In this document: piece by piece, positions 17,597 through 26,229 of the stretch
How the letters are laid out: each line of letters starts with the position of its first letter
How positions within the stretch are numbered: the stretch's first letter is position 1
From: Palsa-1150 sp963797395
Lineage (GTDB): Bacteria > Myxococcota_A > Polyangia > Polyangiales > Polyangiaceae
Direction of reading: 5' to 3'
DNA: 64,000 nucleotides
Assembly (NCBI GenBank): GCA_963797395.1
Contig: CAWCPA010000003.1
Location: 124,001 to 188,000, forward strand
Notes under the pieces: generated by a model
The model's input: only the letters and a program-made list of their open reading frames with translations
What the model was told of the DNA's origin: nothing
Databases searched by the model: none
Made by a program: the position numbers and the translations under genes

Positions 17597-19672
17597 ATGA
17601 ACACCGACTCTCCGTTCTCTTCGCCTACCGATCACGACGGCGAGGCCGGGCTCGTCTGGGTGCTCGAAGACAGCCCCCTCGAGGCGGAGATGGCGCGCCG
17701 CGCGCTGGCCACGCGCCCGAACACGCGCGTCGAGATCTTCACCGACAGCCCGGCGATGCTCGAGCGCCTCGCGAACGGCGCGCGGCCCGACGCGCTCATC
17801 CTCGATCGCCAGCTCCCCACGCTGACCGGACTCGAGGTCTGCCGGTTCATTCGCCAGACGTTCGACGCGATGGAGCTGCCGATCCTCATCCTGACGGTCG
17901 AGCGGCACCGCAGCGATCTCGTCGAGGGGCTGAGCGCGGGCGCGAACGACTACCTCACGAAGCCGTACGACGTCGCCGAGCTACGGGCGCGGGCCTCCAA
18001 CTTGATCCGCATCCGGCACCTTCATCGCGCGCGCGCCCGGCACGCCCGGCACCTCGCCCTCACCGCGGACATCGGCTCGATGCTCACGCAGGGCGGAGAC
18101 CTCGTCGGCCCGCTCTGCGCGGCCGCCATCGGCCGGCACCTCGACGCGGCAATCGTGGGCATCTGGACCGCCGGCGAACACGGCCTCGAGCTGGTCGGGC
18201 ACTTCGGCGCCCTCGAGGCGCGCCACGTCCGCCTCGGGCGGACGGCCGGCGAAGGGCGCCGCGCGCTCGTGTGGTTCGACGAGGACGCGGGCGCGCGCAT
18301 CGTCGACGAGAGCTGGCAGGCGCCCGGCGCGCGCACGTTCGTGGAGCTCCCGCTCTTCGGGGAGGCGCGCGTCATCGGCAGCCTCGCGATCGCGACGCGC
18401 CGGCACCTCGAGCCCGAGGAGACGCGGGCGCTCGCGCCGCTCGGGGACCTCGTCGCCCTGGGCCTCGAGCGCCTGCGCGGCGAGCGCGAGCGGGCCGATC
18501 TCCTCGAACGCGAGCGGCGCGCCCGGGCCGAGGCCGAAGCGGCCAACCGCGGGAAGGACGAGTTCCTCGCGGTGCTCTCGCACGAGCTCCGCGGGCCTCT
18601 CAACGCCATCGCGGGGTGGACGACGCTGCTCCGCGCGGGCGAGGTGGCGGCGGGGCGCGTCGACAGGGCGCTCGCGACGATCGAGCGCAACACGCACGCG
18701 CAGACGCAGCTCGTCGAGGACCTCCTCGACGTGAGCCGCATCGTCTCGGGCAAGCTCACCATCGACGACGTCCTCGTCGACATCGCCCAGGCGGTCGACG
18801 GCGTCGTCGAGTCCATGCGCCCGATGGCGGCCGACAAGGGCATCGAGCTCCTCGCCGACGTCGAGCGCGTGGGCGACGTCCGCGGCGACCCGGCGCGGAT
18901 GCGGCAGGTGGTCACGAACCTGCTCGGGAACGCCGTGAAGTTCACGCCGAAGGGCGGCCGCGTGAAGGTCACCCTCCACCGCGTGGGCGGCTCGGCCGAG
19001 CTCCGCGTCGAAGACTCCGGGCAGGGCATCGAGAAGCCCTTCTTGCCGCACGTCTTCGAGCGCTTTCGCCAGGCCGACGGGTCGAAGGCGCGCCGGCACG
19101 GAGGCCTCGGGCTCGGGCTCGCAATCGTCGACCACCTCGTGGCCCTGCACGGCGGCACCGTGCGGGCGGAGAGCGAGGGCCCGGGACGCGGCGCGACCTT
19201 CGTCGTGCAGATCCCGCTGAGCGAGGAAGTGTCGGCCACGCCCGCTTCGTCGGTCCGCTCGCTGCGGCCTTCGGGGGACCTGCGCCTGCAGGTCATCGCC
19301 GTGGACGACGACGAAGACGCGCGCGACCTCATCGCCACGATCCTCTCTGCGCGCGGGATGCAAGTGCGCCTCGCGGCGAGCGTCCCCGACGCGCTGGCCC
19401 TCGTCCGGGAGGCGGCCCCCGACGTGATCGTCACGGACGTGGGCATGCCGGGGAGCGACGGCTTCGAGCTCCTTCGCCGCCTCCGCGCGCTCCCGGCGGA
19501 CCAGGGCGGCTCCGTGCCCGTCATCGCCCTCACGGCGTACGCCAGCTCGGTGGACCGCGCGGTGGGCACCAGGGCCGGCTTCGAGGCTTACCTCACCAAG
19601 CCCCCGGATCTCGACGCGCTCCTCGAGGCCGTGACGACCCTGGGCCTCCGCGCCGCCGCCGCCCGGGCCTGA
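17597..19672 (+). CDS. Hybrid sensor kinase REC-GAF-HisKA-HATPase-REC
   Basis: A 691-residue soluble hybrid kinase, divergent from the che operon. REC1 (about 18-140) has D70 in LILDRQLPTLTG. A GAF-like region (about 160-290) follows, with a coiled linker; HisKA has H329 in VLSHELRGPLNAIAG, HATPase has NLLGNAVKFTPKGG and GGLGLGLAIVDHL, and REC2 has D614 in VIVTDVGMPGSDG and the Lys of AYLTKPPD. ATG 17597 is chosen as the last start before REC1; the frame is open further up but reads as low-complexity shadow. It shares its N-terminal plan (REC first, no membrane anchor) with the kinase on the other side of the cluster. Confidence 0.92.
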   Translation: MNTDSPFSSPTDHDGEAGLVWVLEDSPLEAEMARRALATRPNTRVEIFTDSPAMLERLANGARPDALILDRQLPTLTGLEVCRFIRQTFDAMELPILILTVERHRSDLVEGLSAGANDYLTKPYDVAELRARASNLIRIRHLHRARARHARHLALTADIGSMLTQGGDLVGPLCAAAIGRHLDAAIVGIWTAGEHGLELVGHFGALEARHVRLGRTAGEGRRALVWFDEDAGARIVDESWQAPGARTFVELPLFGEARVIGSLAIATRRHLEPEETRALAPLGDLVALGLERLRGERERADLLERERRARAEAEAANRGKDEFLAVLSHELRGPLNAIAGWTTLLRAGEVAAGRVDRALATIERNTHAQTQLVEDLLDVSRIVSGKLTIDDVLVDIAQAVDGVVESMRPMAADKGIELLADVERVGDVRGDPARMRQVVTNLLGNAVKFTPKGGRVKVTLHRVGGSAELRVEDSGQGIEKPFLPHVFERFRQADGSKARRHGGLGLGLAIVDHLVALHGGTVRAESEGPGRGATFVVQIPLSEEVSATPASSVRSLRPSGDLRLQVIAVDDDEDARDLIATILSARGMQVRLAASVPDALALVREAAPDVIVTDVGMPGSDGFELLRRLRALPADQGGSVPVIALTAYASSVDRAVGTRAGFEAYLTKPPDLDALLEAVTTLGLRAAAARA

Positions 19673-19724
19673 AGCGCGCGCCGAAAATTGACACACCGGT
19701 GCGCTCGGCACCGGCCGGGAGCGC

Positions 19725-19826
19725 ATGCTCCTGGAGATCGCCGTGCCGCGGGCGATCGCCTCGAACCCCGCTCAGTTCGAGGTCGCGTGGCGGATCGAGA
19801 ACGAGGCGCGCCTCGCGGACCACTGA
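19725..19826 (+). CDS. Unrecognised 33-codon reading frame upstream of selO
   Basis: ATG 19725 opens a 33-residue frame (begins MLLEIAVPRAIASNPAQ, ends NEARLADH) with normal codon use for this genome, stopping 28 nt before selO. It reads like the edge of a real protein rather than noise, possibly the remnant of a longer gene, but no family was recognised and no ribosome-binding site is clear. Confidence 0.25.
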   Translation: MLLEIAVPRAIASNPAQFEVAWRIENEARLADH

Positions 19827-19853
19827 AGGAACGCTAAGCTCCGGCCCATCGAG

Positions 19854-21338
19854 GTGACGCCGCTGCGTTTCGACAACACCTACGCTCGGCTGCCCGGGCG
19901 GTTCTTCGCGCGCGTCCGGCCCACGCCGGTACGCGATCCGGTGCTCGTGAAGGTCAACGGCGCCCTCGCCGCCGAGCTCGGGCTCGAGCCGACGGAGCTG
20001 GGGGGGCCCGAAGCGGCCCAGATGTTCTCGGGCAACCGCGTCCCCGAGGGGGCCGATCCAATCGCGCTCGGCTACGCCGGGCACCAGTTCGGCTCGTTCG
20101 TGCCGCAGCTCGGCGACGGCCGCGCGATCCTGCTCGGCGAGGTCGTCGGCGCCGACGGACGGCGCCGCGACGTCCAGCTCAAGGGCTCGGGCCGCACCCC
20201 CTATTCCCGCCGCGGCGACGGGCGCGCCGCGCTCGGCCCCGTCCTCCGCGAGTACGTCGTCAGCGAGGCCGTGGCCGCCCTCGGTATCCCGACGACGCGC
20301 GCGCTCGCGGCGGTCACGACGGGCGAGGCGGTGGCACGCGAGGTCCCCCTGCCGGGCGGCGTCCTCACGCGGGTCGCCGCGAGCCACCTGCGCATCGGCA
20401 CGTTCGAGCTCCTCGCGAGCCGCGACGACGGCGAAGGCCTCGCCACGCTCGCGTCGTACGCGCTCGCGCGCCACTTCCCCGAGGCCGCGGGCACGGGCAA
20501 CGACGCGCTCGCCCTCCTCGAGCGCGTGATCGCCGCGCAGGCCTCCCTCGTCGCGCGCTGGCTGGGCGTCGGGTTCGTGCACGGCGTGATGAACACCGAC
20601 AACACGACGATCTCGGGCGAGACCCTCGACTACGGCCCGTGCGCCTTCCTCGACGAGTTCGACCCGACCAAGAAGTTCAGCTCGATCGACGCGGGCGGGC
20701 GATACGCGTTCGCGAACCAGCCGCGCATCGTGCTCTGGAACCTCACGCACCTCGCGGAGGCGCTCCTGCCGCTCTTCGCCGCCGAGACGGAGGAGGCGGT
20801 GAACCTGGCGCGCGCCCGCCTCGAGCGCTTCCCGCGGCTCTTCGAGGCGGCGCACACGGCGGTGCTGCGGGCGAAGCTCGGGCTCGGCGGCGCGCCGGAG
20901 GACGAGGAGAGCGACGTCGCGCTCGCGAACGATCTGCTCGCGCGCCTGGCGACCGATCGCGTCGACTACACCGTCTTCTTCCGCCGCCTCTGCGGGTCCG
21001 CGGAGAGCGCCGACGCCGACGCCGAGACCGCGGCGCTCTTCGCGAACCCGGGCGCGTTCCACACGTGGGCCGAGGGCTGGCGCGCCCGCCTCGCGCGCGA
21101 GGCCACCCTGCCCGCCGAGCGCGCGGCCGCCATGCGCCGCGCGAACCCCGCCATCATCCCGCGAAACCACCGCGTCGAGGAGATCATCGCGGCGGCGGTC
21201 GCGCACGGCGACTTCGCGCCGTTCGAGGCGATGCTCGACGCCGTGACCCGCCCTTACGAGGATCGCCCCGAGGCCGCGCGCTTCGCCGAGCCGCCCGCCC
21301 CCGAGGAGCGCGTGCTCGAGACGTTCTGCGGCACCTAG
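19854..21338 (+). CDS. selO: Protein adenylyltransferase SelO (YdiU/UPF0061 pseudokinase family)
   Basis: A 494-residue SelO, which transfers AMP from ATP to Ser/Thr/Tyr of target proteins, with a role in redox stress in studied bacteria. Conserved stretches are YAGHQFGSFVPQLGDGRAI, LKGSGRTPYSRRGDGRAALG and the active-site region FVHGVMNTDNTTISGETLDY with its catalytic and metal-binding residues. It ends TFCGT, the bacterial Cys form of the terminus that is selenocysteine in some eukaryotes. The start is GTG 19854, which directly precedes the conserved PLRFDNTYARLPGRFF. A large hairpin follows the stop. Confidence 0.95.
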   Translation: MTPLRFDNTYARLPGRFFARVRPTPVRDPVLVKVNGALAAELGLEPTELGGPEAAQMFSGNRVPEGADPIALGYAGHQFGSFVPQLGDGRAILLGEVVGADGRRRDVQLKGSGRTPYSRRGDGRAALGPVLREYVVSEAVAALGIPTTRALAAVTTGEAVAREVPLPGGVLTRVAASHLRIGTFELLASRDDGEGLATLASYALARHFPEAAGTGNDALALLERVIAAQASLVARWLGVGFVHGVMNTDNTTISGETLDYGPCAFLDEFDPTKKFSSIDAGGRYAFANQPRIVLWNLTHLAEALLPLFAAETEEAVNLARARLERFPRLFEAAHTAVLRAKLGLGGAPEDEESDVALANDLLARLATDRVDYTVFFRRLCGSAESADADAETAALFANPGAFHTWAEGWRARLAREATLPAERAAAMRRANPAIIPRNHRVEEIIAAAVAHGDFAPFEAMLDAVTRPYEDRPEAARFAEPPAPEERVLETFCGT

Positions 21339-21357
21339 AGTTCAAAAGAGAAAAAAA

Positions 21358-21457
21358 ACAGGGAGGTGAGGAGGAAAAGGAGTCGAGAAAAGGAGAAAAA
21401 AAAATTCTCTTTTCTCTGTCGGCTCGTGTCCCCTCCTTTCCCTCCTCCCCTCCCTGT
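21358..21457. terminator. Very long purine/pyrimidine hairpin, probable bidirectional terminator
   Basis: The arms 21358-21382 and 21433-21457 pair over 25 bp with two mismatches (an all-purine arm except for C and T, against its pyrimidine complement). Inside, GAGAAAAGGAGAA near 21385 pairs with TTCTCTTTTCTC, giving a second nested stem around an A-rich loop. It sits 20 nt after the selO stop and just before the end of a reverse-strand relic, so it could end transcription from both sides. The extreme strand asymmetry is unlike the surrounding DNA. Confidence 0.7.
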
Positions 21458-21466
21458 TGAATTCTC

Positions 21467-22015
21467 TCAAGCTCGAGGGACAATCTCGAAGGGGCGCATC
21501 ATCTCGTTCGCCGCGTGCTCGAGGTTGTGGCAGTGCCACACGTACCGGCCCGTGTACCCCTCGAAGCGCGCGATGATGCGCGTGATGGCGCCCGGGTGGG
21601 CGCGCACCGTGTCCTTCCATCCGGCCTCGGAAGGGATCCGGAGGCTTCGGCTTGCCGCGCGTTTGGAGCCCGCGGCCCGTCGTGAAGAGCTCCGCCTGGA
21701 AGAGCTGGCGGTCGAGGATCTGGAAGCGCACCGCGTGGAGGTGGATCGGGTGCATGTCGTCGCTCGTGTTGAGGATGGGTAGATCTCAATCGCGTCGAGC
21801 TCGGGCTGCTCGGTGACCGGGTCGGTCCAGCGGCGCCCGCGTCCTCTTCGCCTGCGCCTCCTGCAGCGGCGCGATGGCGCGGAGCGACCTGGGGACGGGC
21901 CGGTCTGCCTCTCGAGCGGACGACGCGACGCGGAACTGCACGATGTCGCGGAGCTCGTTGCGGAGGATGACCGTCTTGCCGGCGGCCTCACGGAAGTCGA
22001 CCTTGCCGGACCGGG
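21467..22015 (-). pseudogene. Multicopper oxidase C-terminal relic with several frameshifts
   Basis: The last 180 or so residues of a CotA/laccase-like multicopper oxidase are readable only by switching frame three times (near 21838, 21777 and 21632). Pieces in order: KVDFREAAGKTVILRNEL, RWTDPVTEQPELDAIEIY, ILNTSDDMHPIHLHAVRFQI, then GWKDTVRAHPGAITRIIARF and YVWHCHNLEHAANEMMRPFE. Copper-binding HPIHLH and HCHxxxHxxxxM are both intact. The N-terminal two thirds are absent; the relic begins directly at the 3' end of the DUF4015-type gene. Multiple lesions plus truncation make this a real pseudogene rather than a single read error. Confidence 0.8.
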
Positions 22016-23466
22016 ACCACCGGAAGCGCCTTCCACACCGCCCAGTAGCTATTGCCCGCGTCCCACAGCAGCCACCCGACGGCGCCATTGGCCTCGGCGC
22101 TCTTGATCTCGTCCTCGATGTACGCCGGACCGAAGGTGGTCGTGCGGAAGGGCGCCGCCTGGAGCCAGGGGCGGATGATCGTCCCGGGCACCTGACCCGC
22201 CGTCAGCTTGGCGACGGCCGCCCGCGTCCCGAACCCCACGAGCTCCGGGTGGTCGCCGGGGTGGTCGAAGCCCAGCGAGCCGACCGGGTAGTGCGACGGG
22301 TACACCATCGGGCTGATGGCCTCCGAGTCGGGGCCGAGGAGAATGATGTTCTGCCCGAGCGCCTCGACGTCGCCGCGCGGCCCCGACGCCGCGATGCCGA
22401 AGACGTCGAGCGAGAGCGGCACCTGCCGGGCCGCCGTGACCTCGTGGACGCGCGCCACGAACGCCTCGATGGCCTTCGTCCGGTGGCCGTCGGGCGGGAG
22501 CATCACCGCGCCGGTGGTGTCCTGAACGGGGAACCGGACGTAGTCGAGCTGCACCTCGTCGACGCCGAGATCGACGACCTCTCGAACCAGGTCGACCACG
22601 TAGTCCTGGGCCTCGCGGTTCGCGGGGTCGACCCAGCCGATCCCCGCGGAGACCCCGCCGGCCGCCCGGACGGCGAGCCTCGGCGCGTAGGCCGTGAGCC
22701 ACGGATCGTGGAAGCAGGTGACGCGCGCGATGACCGCGACGCCACGGGCATGGGCGAAGCGCACGGCGCGCGACAGGTCGGGGACGGGCGGGCTGCGGCC
22801 CGCGCCGCTGTCGAGCGCGAGCTTCACGTGGGTGGGGTACGTGATGTCGCCGCCGGAGGCCTTCGCGTCGAGGACGATCGCGTTGAGGCCGTGGCTCTGC
22901 ACCTGCCCGAGGAAGTCGATCCAGGAGGTGCCGGCGGTCCCCCCGGTGAGGTAGATGCCCTTCAAGGGGCGATCGGCCGGGCCGCGCATGCGGTCTTCGT
23001 CCGGGTCGCGGTACGGCGCCGACAGGAGGTGCGGGATGCGCACTTCGGTGCCGGGCCGGAGATCGCGGTGCTCCTTCGCGATCGCGGCGGCGAGCTCCTT
23101 CGCGCCATACACGTCGGTGACGTCGAGATACGCCCTGGCGAGGCTCGCCGCGGTGTCGCCGGCCGACGTGGTGTGCACGACGGCGACGTCTCCGGCGACC
23201 TCCTCGACGCGGCCTCCCGGCGGCAGGCGCGCGCGCAGCCAGTCGGCGAAGGGCGGCGCGGCGGGTTCGACCGGCGCCGCCGGCGCGCGCGACGAGATCT
23301 GCACTTCGGTCTTGGCGTTGCCTGGATGCACCGCGACTTCCGCCTCGGCGGCGGCCGGCGTCGCGACGACCTGCGCCGCGACTTGCGTCGCGAACCAGGA
23401 CGACGCCAGCCAGGCCGCGGCCAACGCGAAGGCGGGGCCGATACGACTGCCCACGATGACATGCAT
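21988..23466 (-). CDS. Secreted putative glycoside hydrolase (DUF4015 type) with LysM-like segment
   Basis: A 492-residue exported protein. The N-terminus (RIGPAFALAAAWLASSWFA) is a signal peptide or anchor. Residues around 100-150 (AGDTAASLARAYLDVTDVYG, then LRPGTEVRIPHL) resemble a LysM-like cell-wall-binding segment. The main domain has KGIYLTGGTAGTSWIDFLGQ, NAIVLDAKASGGDITYPT, GVDEVQLDYVRFP and the late AISPMVYPSHYP, the marks of the TIM-barrel DUF4015 putative glycosidases. The last dozen residues (PVVPVRQGRLP) run into DNA that also encodes the multicopper oxidase relic, so the natural C-terminus may have been altered by a deletion. The substrate is unknown. Confidence 0.85.
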   Translation of the reverse strand: MHVIVGSRIGPAFALAAAWLASSWFATQVAAQVVATPAAAEAEVAVHPGNAKTEVQISSRAPAAPVEPAAPPFADWLRARLPPGGRVEEVAGDVAVVHTTSAGDTAASLARAYLDVTDVYGAKELAAAIAKEHRDLRPGTEVRIPHLLSAPYRDPDEDRMRGPADRPLKGIYLTGGTAGTSWIDFLGQVQSHGLNAIVLDAKASGGDITYPTHVKLALDSGAGRSPPVPDLSRAVRFAHARGVAVIARVTCFHDPWLTAYAPRLAVRAAGGVSAGIGWVDPANREAQDYVVDLVREVVDLGVDEVQLDYVRFPVQDTTGAVMLPPDGHRTKAIEAFVARVHEVTAARQVPLSLDVFGIAASGPRGDVEALGQNIILLGPDSEAISPMVYPSHYPVGSLGFDHPGDHPELVGFGTRAAVAKLTAGQVPGTIIRPWLQAAPFRTTTFGPAYIEDEIKSAEANGAVGWLLWDAGNSYWAVWKALPVVPVRQGRLP

Positions 23467-23683
23467 CTTGGGGTCGCGGGCTCATCGCGGGCAAGCTCGA
23501 GTGAGCGGAAAATCATTGATTGCAGTGCGCAAGGACCTTGGTGGCACTCTGCACGTTTGTGCTACTTGCCCCACTCGCCGCGCGCGCCCTCTCGGGGTGA
23601 TCTCGGCGATCGCCGTTTGGTCGCGGCCCACATGTGGGAGACCGGCACGAAGGCCCGCCGGCCAGAGGCCTTCCCTCGACGCG

Positions 23684-24075
23684 GGCCCGAAGTCGATCCG
23701 CGGAGCGGTCGAGAAGGCGCGCGAGGCCCTCGGCCCGATCGCCGCCGTCCACTGGAACGCCTACGGCGGGGAGCAGGCGGACGACCTCGCCGTCGCCGAC
23801 CCGGCGGCGGTCCGCAGCGTCTTCGACGCGGCGATCGTGGGCCTCCTCGCGGCCGTGCAGGAGGCCCTCCCCGATCTCAAGGATACGAAGGGCGCCGTCT
23901 TGGTCACGAACGGCTCGTTCGGCGACATCCACCCAGGGACCGACGAGCTGGCGGTCAACTTCAAGGCGATGGGCCTCGCGCTCGCGAACGCCGCGAAGCA
24001 CAAGATCGTGGGCTTGCTGGCGCAGCGCCTCGAGGGCGACGGCATCTACGTGGGCGAGGTCATGGTCGCGGGGCG
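23684..24075 (+). pseudogene. SDR-family oxidoreductase relic (C-terminal part only)
   Basis: About 130 codons in one frame read GPIAAVHWNAYGG, FDAAIVGLLAAVQEALPDL, GAVLVTNGSFGDIHPG, NFKAMGLALANAAKHKIVGL and GDGIYVGEVMVAG, matching the second half of short-chain dehydrogenase-like proteins. The N-terminal nucleotide-binding segment (TGxxxGxG) is missing and no start codon with a ribosome-binding site precedes it. The frame is lost just after VMVAG near 24075. The preceding 200 bp (23467-23683) hold nothing recognisable. Confidence 0.65.
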
Positions 24076-24108
24076 ACATTCGCGCCCGCGTGAGCTGAAA
24101 GCCGGCTC

Positions 24109-24525
24109 TCAGGCGCGCGCTTCGGGCGCCGCCTTCGACTCTTCGGTGAGGCGGCGCAGGAGCGACAGGAGGTCGGCGGCCACCCACACGCGGGAGATGC
24201 GTCCGTCCTTCAGGTCGTATTGCGTCAACCCGGAGTAGCGAATGGCGCGGCCCGTCGGCGCGACGCCGAGGTACTCGCCCTGGTGGGTGGCGCGCGCCTC
24301 CCACCGGAGGACGAGCTTGTCGCCCGTGAACACCACGTCGTCGATCTGGTAGCGAATGTCGGGGAAGGCCCGCTTGAGCCGCCCCAGCACGGCCTTGAAC
24401 TCCTCGCGCCCTCGCGCCTTCTCCCCGGCGCGGACGAGCACGACGTCGTCGGCCAGCAGGGGGTCGAACGCGTCGAGCCCCGGGCCGTTGTACGCATCGA
24501 TGAGGCGCTGGACGAACGGATCCAT
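24109..24525 (-). CDS. SnoaL-like (NTF2-fold) ester cyclase family protein
   Basis: A 138-residue cytoplasmic protein of the SnoaL-like polyketide cyclase/NTF2 superfamily. Landmarks are VQRLIDAYNGPGLDAFDPLL, LKRAFPDIRYQIDDVVFTGD, VLRWEARATHQGEYLGVAPT and the closing YDLKDGRISRVWVAAD. Such proteins bind small hydrophobic ligands; no specific reaction can be assigned. ATG 24525 gives the full fold. It is transcribed away from the lipoprotein gene upstream, with only about 110 bp between. Confidence 0.88.
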   Translation of the reverse strand: MDPFVQRLIDAYNGPGLDAFDPLLADDVVLVRAGEKARGREEFKAVLGRLKRAFPDIRYQIDDVVFTGDKLVLRWEARATHQGEYLGVAPTGRAIRYSGLTQYDLKDGRISRVWVAADLLSLLRRLTEESKAAPEARA

Positions 24526-24637
24526 GGTTTCGACCTCGCGTGGCCTACGTGCGGCGCGCGACCGGGCATGGCAAGCCGCCGCTCACGGCCCGGCCAGCAG
24601 CTCCAGCGCGGGTCGCGATCCACCAGCGGAGCTCCCC

Positions 24638-26179
24638 TCAGTTGCCGCCGCAAGACGGGTTGGGGAGCGCGCTCGTGTCGATGACGACGTCGTCGCTCGC
24701 GCCGGTGACGAGGGTGTCCCCCCAGGTCGCCATGTTGATCCCGATCGCCACCGGGCAAGACTCGTAGGTCGTGGTGAGACCCCACGAGCCCGCGAACGTG
24801 TAGAGGTAGACCTTGCTCGCTCCGGGCGCGCCGACCGCGACGACGGTCGAAGAGATCGCGCCCACCGTGTACCCGAAGCCGTCTCCCGCCGCGCCGTCCG
24901 GCGGGACGAGCTTCTCGTTCTGGATCCACTCGCCGCGCGTCGAGTCGTAGAGGAAGACGTAGGCCGCGCCGGAGGCGCCTCCGTTCGGGGACGCGTTCGG
25001 CGCGCCGACGATCAGCAGGTCCGTCGCGCCCGTGGCGAGCGCCACGGAGGTGCCGAAGCCGTCGCCGCTGACCTGATCGCTGGAGGTGGCGCCGGCTTCG
25101 AAGGTCCAGGCGTTCCCGGAGACGGAGTACGTGTACGCCGCACCCATCGCCTCGAAGGTCCCGAGGACCGCGCCGTTGCTGCCGACCGCGAGGCGCGATC
25201 CGGCCATCGCCAGGGAAGAGCCGAACGAGCCGGACGCGACCTGGATCGGCGGCGCGATGAACTTCTGCGCCTGCCACTCGTCGCCGTGCTTCGCGAAGAT
25301 CTCGACCGCGCCCACGTCGCTGACGCCGTTCGAGGCGGTGCCCGGGGCGCCGACGGCGAGGTGCGTGCCGTCGTAGGCGAGAGCGCTGCCGAAGTAGCCG
25401 GTGCCGAGCGCGCCGTCCTCGAGGGTGCCGCCCGCGGTCCAGGCGCCGCCCGAGCGGTCGTATTCGGTGACGTAGCCGTCGAAGCCGTCGGCGACGGGCG
25501 AGCCCACGAAGGCGGTGTCGCCGTGGACCGCGGTCGCGGCGCCGAAGCAGTTCACGTCGTCGGTCGAGCCGTTCATGGGATCGCTCGCCGGATCGGGATC
25601 GTCGATCACCTGCTCGAGGGCCCACGACGAGACGCCGTCCCATTCGTAGACGTGCGCCTGGCCCCGGTAGCAGGCGGGCCCCGTGTTCCCGATCACGATC
25701 GTGGTGCCGTCGAAGGAGACGTTGTTCCCGCTCGGGGGCACGCGGATGTCGCCGCCGTCGACCTCGCCGATGCCTGGAGGTGCGGCGTCGGATTCGGCGT
25801 CGGGTCCGGCATCGGCACCCGCAGCGTCGGGGCCGGCGTCTACGCCGGCGTCGTCGGACGGTGCGGTCGCATCCGGGACTTCCCCGCCTTCCCCGCCTTC
25901 CCCGGCGTCCCCGCCGTCCATCGGGGGCGGAGCCTGAGCATCTCCGGCGTCGGCCGTTCCCGCATCGCCGGCATCCTGCGCCGCGTCCGGGCCGCTCGCC
26001 GCGTCCGGGCCGCTGGTCGCATCCGGGCCGCTCGCCGCGTCCGCGACTGCACCGCCGCCATCGCCTCCGTCGGACTCGTCGAAGCTGTAGCTCGTCGACG
26101 ACCCCCCGCAGCCGGCCAGCACCACCGGGAGCACCCAGCCCCCCAGCCGGCGGACGCGCGAATCGACAAAAAGGCGCAT
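24638..26179 (-). CDS. Asp/Ala/Gly-rich lipoprotein with FG-GAP-like beta-propeller repeats
   Basis: A 513-residue predicted lipoprotein: the signal ends in VVLAGC (Cys24), followed by a long disordered stretch of DAASGPDA-type repeats (about 40-140). The rest consists of repeated blades such as GTTIVIGNTGPACYRGQAHV, GSALAYDGTHLAVGAPGTAS and GFGYTVGAISSTVVAVGAPG, each with the DG..LAVGAPG pattern of FG-GAP-like integrin-type propellers. It is probably displayed on the cell surface. Such proteins are common in Polyangia. ATG 26179 is the start that gives the signal peptide. Confidence 0.85.
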   Translation of the reverse strand: MRLFVDSRVRRLGGWVLPVVLAGCGGSSTSYSFDESDGGDGGGAVADAASGPDATSGPDAASGPDAAQDAGDAGTADAGDAQAPPPMDGGDAGEGGEGGEVPDATAPSDDAGVDAGPDAAGADAGPDAESDAAPPGIGEVDGGDIRVPPSGNNVSFDGTTIVIGNTGPACYRGQAHVYEWDGVSSWALEQVIDDPDPASDPMNGSTDDVNCFGAATAVHGDTAFVGSPVADGFDGYVTEYDRSGGAWTAGGTLEDGALGTGYFGSALAYDGTHLAVGAPGTASNGVSDVGAVEIFAKHGDEWQAQKFIAPPIQVASGSFGSSLAMAGSRLAVGSNGAVLGTFEAMGAAYTYSVSGNAWTFEAGATSSDQVSGDGFGTSVALATGATDLLIVGAPNASPNGGASGAAYVFLYDSTRGEWIQNEKLVPPDGAAGDGFGYTVGAISSTVVAVGAPGASKVYLYTFAGSWGLTTTYESCPVAIGINMATWGDTLVTGASDDVVIDTSALPNPSCGGN

Positions 26180-26229
26180 CCTCTCACGATGCCGGAATTT
26201 CGCCGGTATGCCAAGGGCCGCCCCGACGC

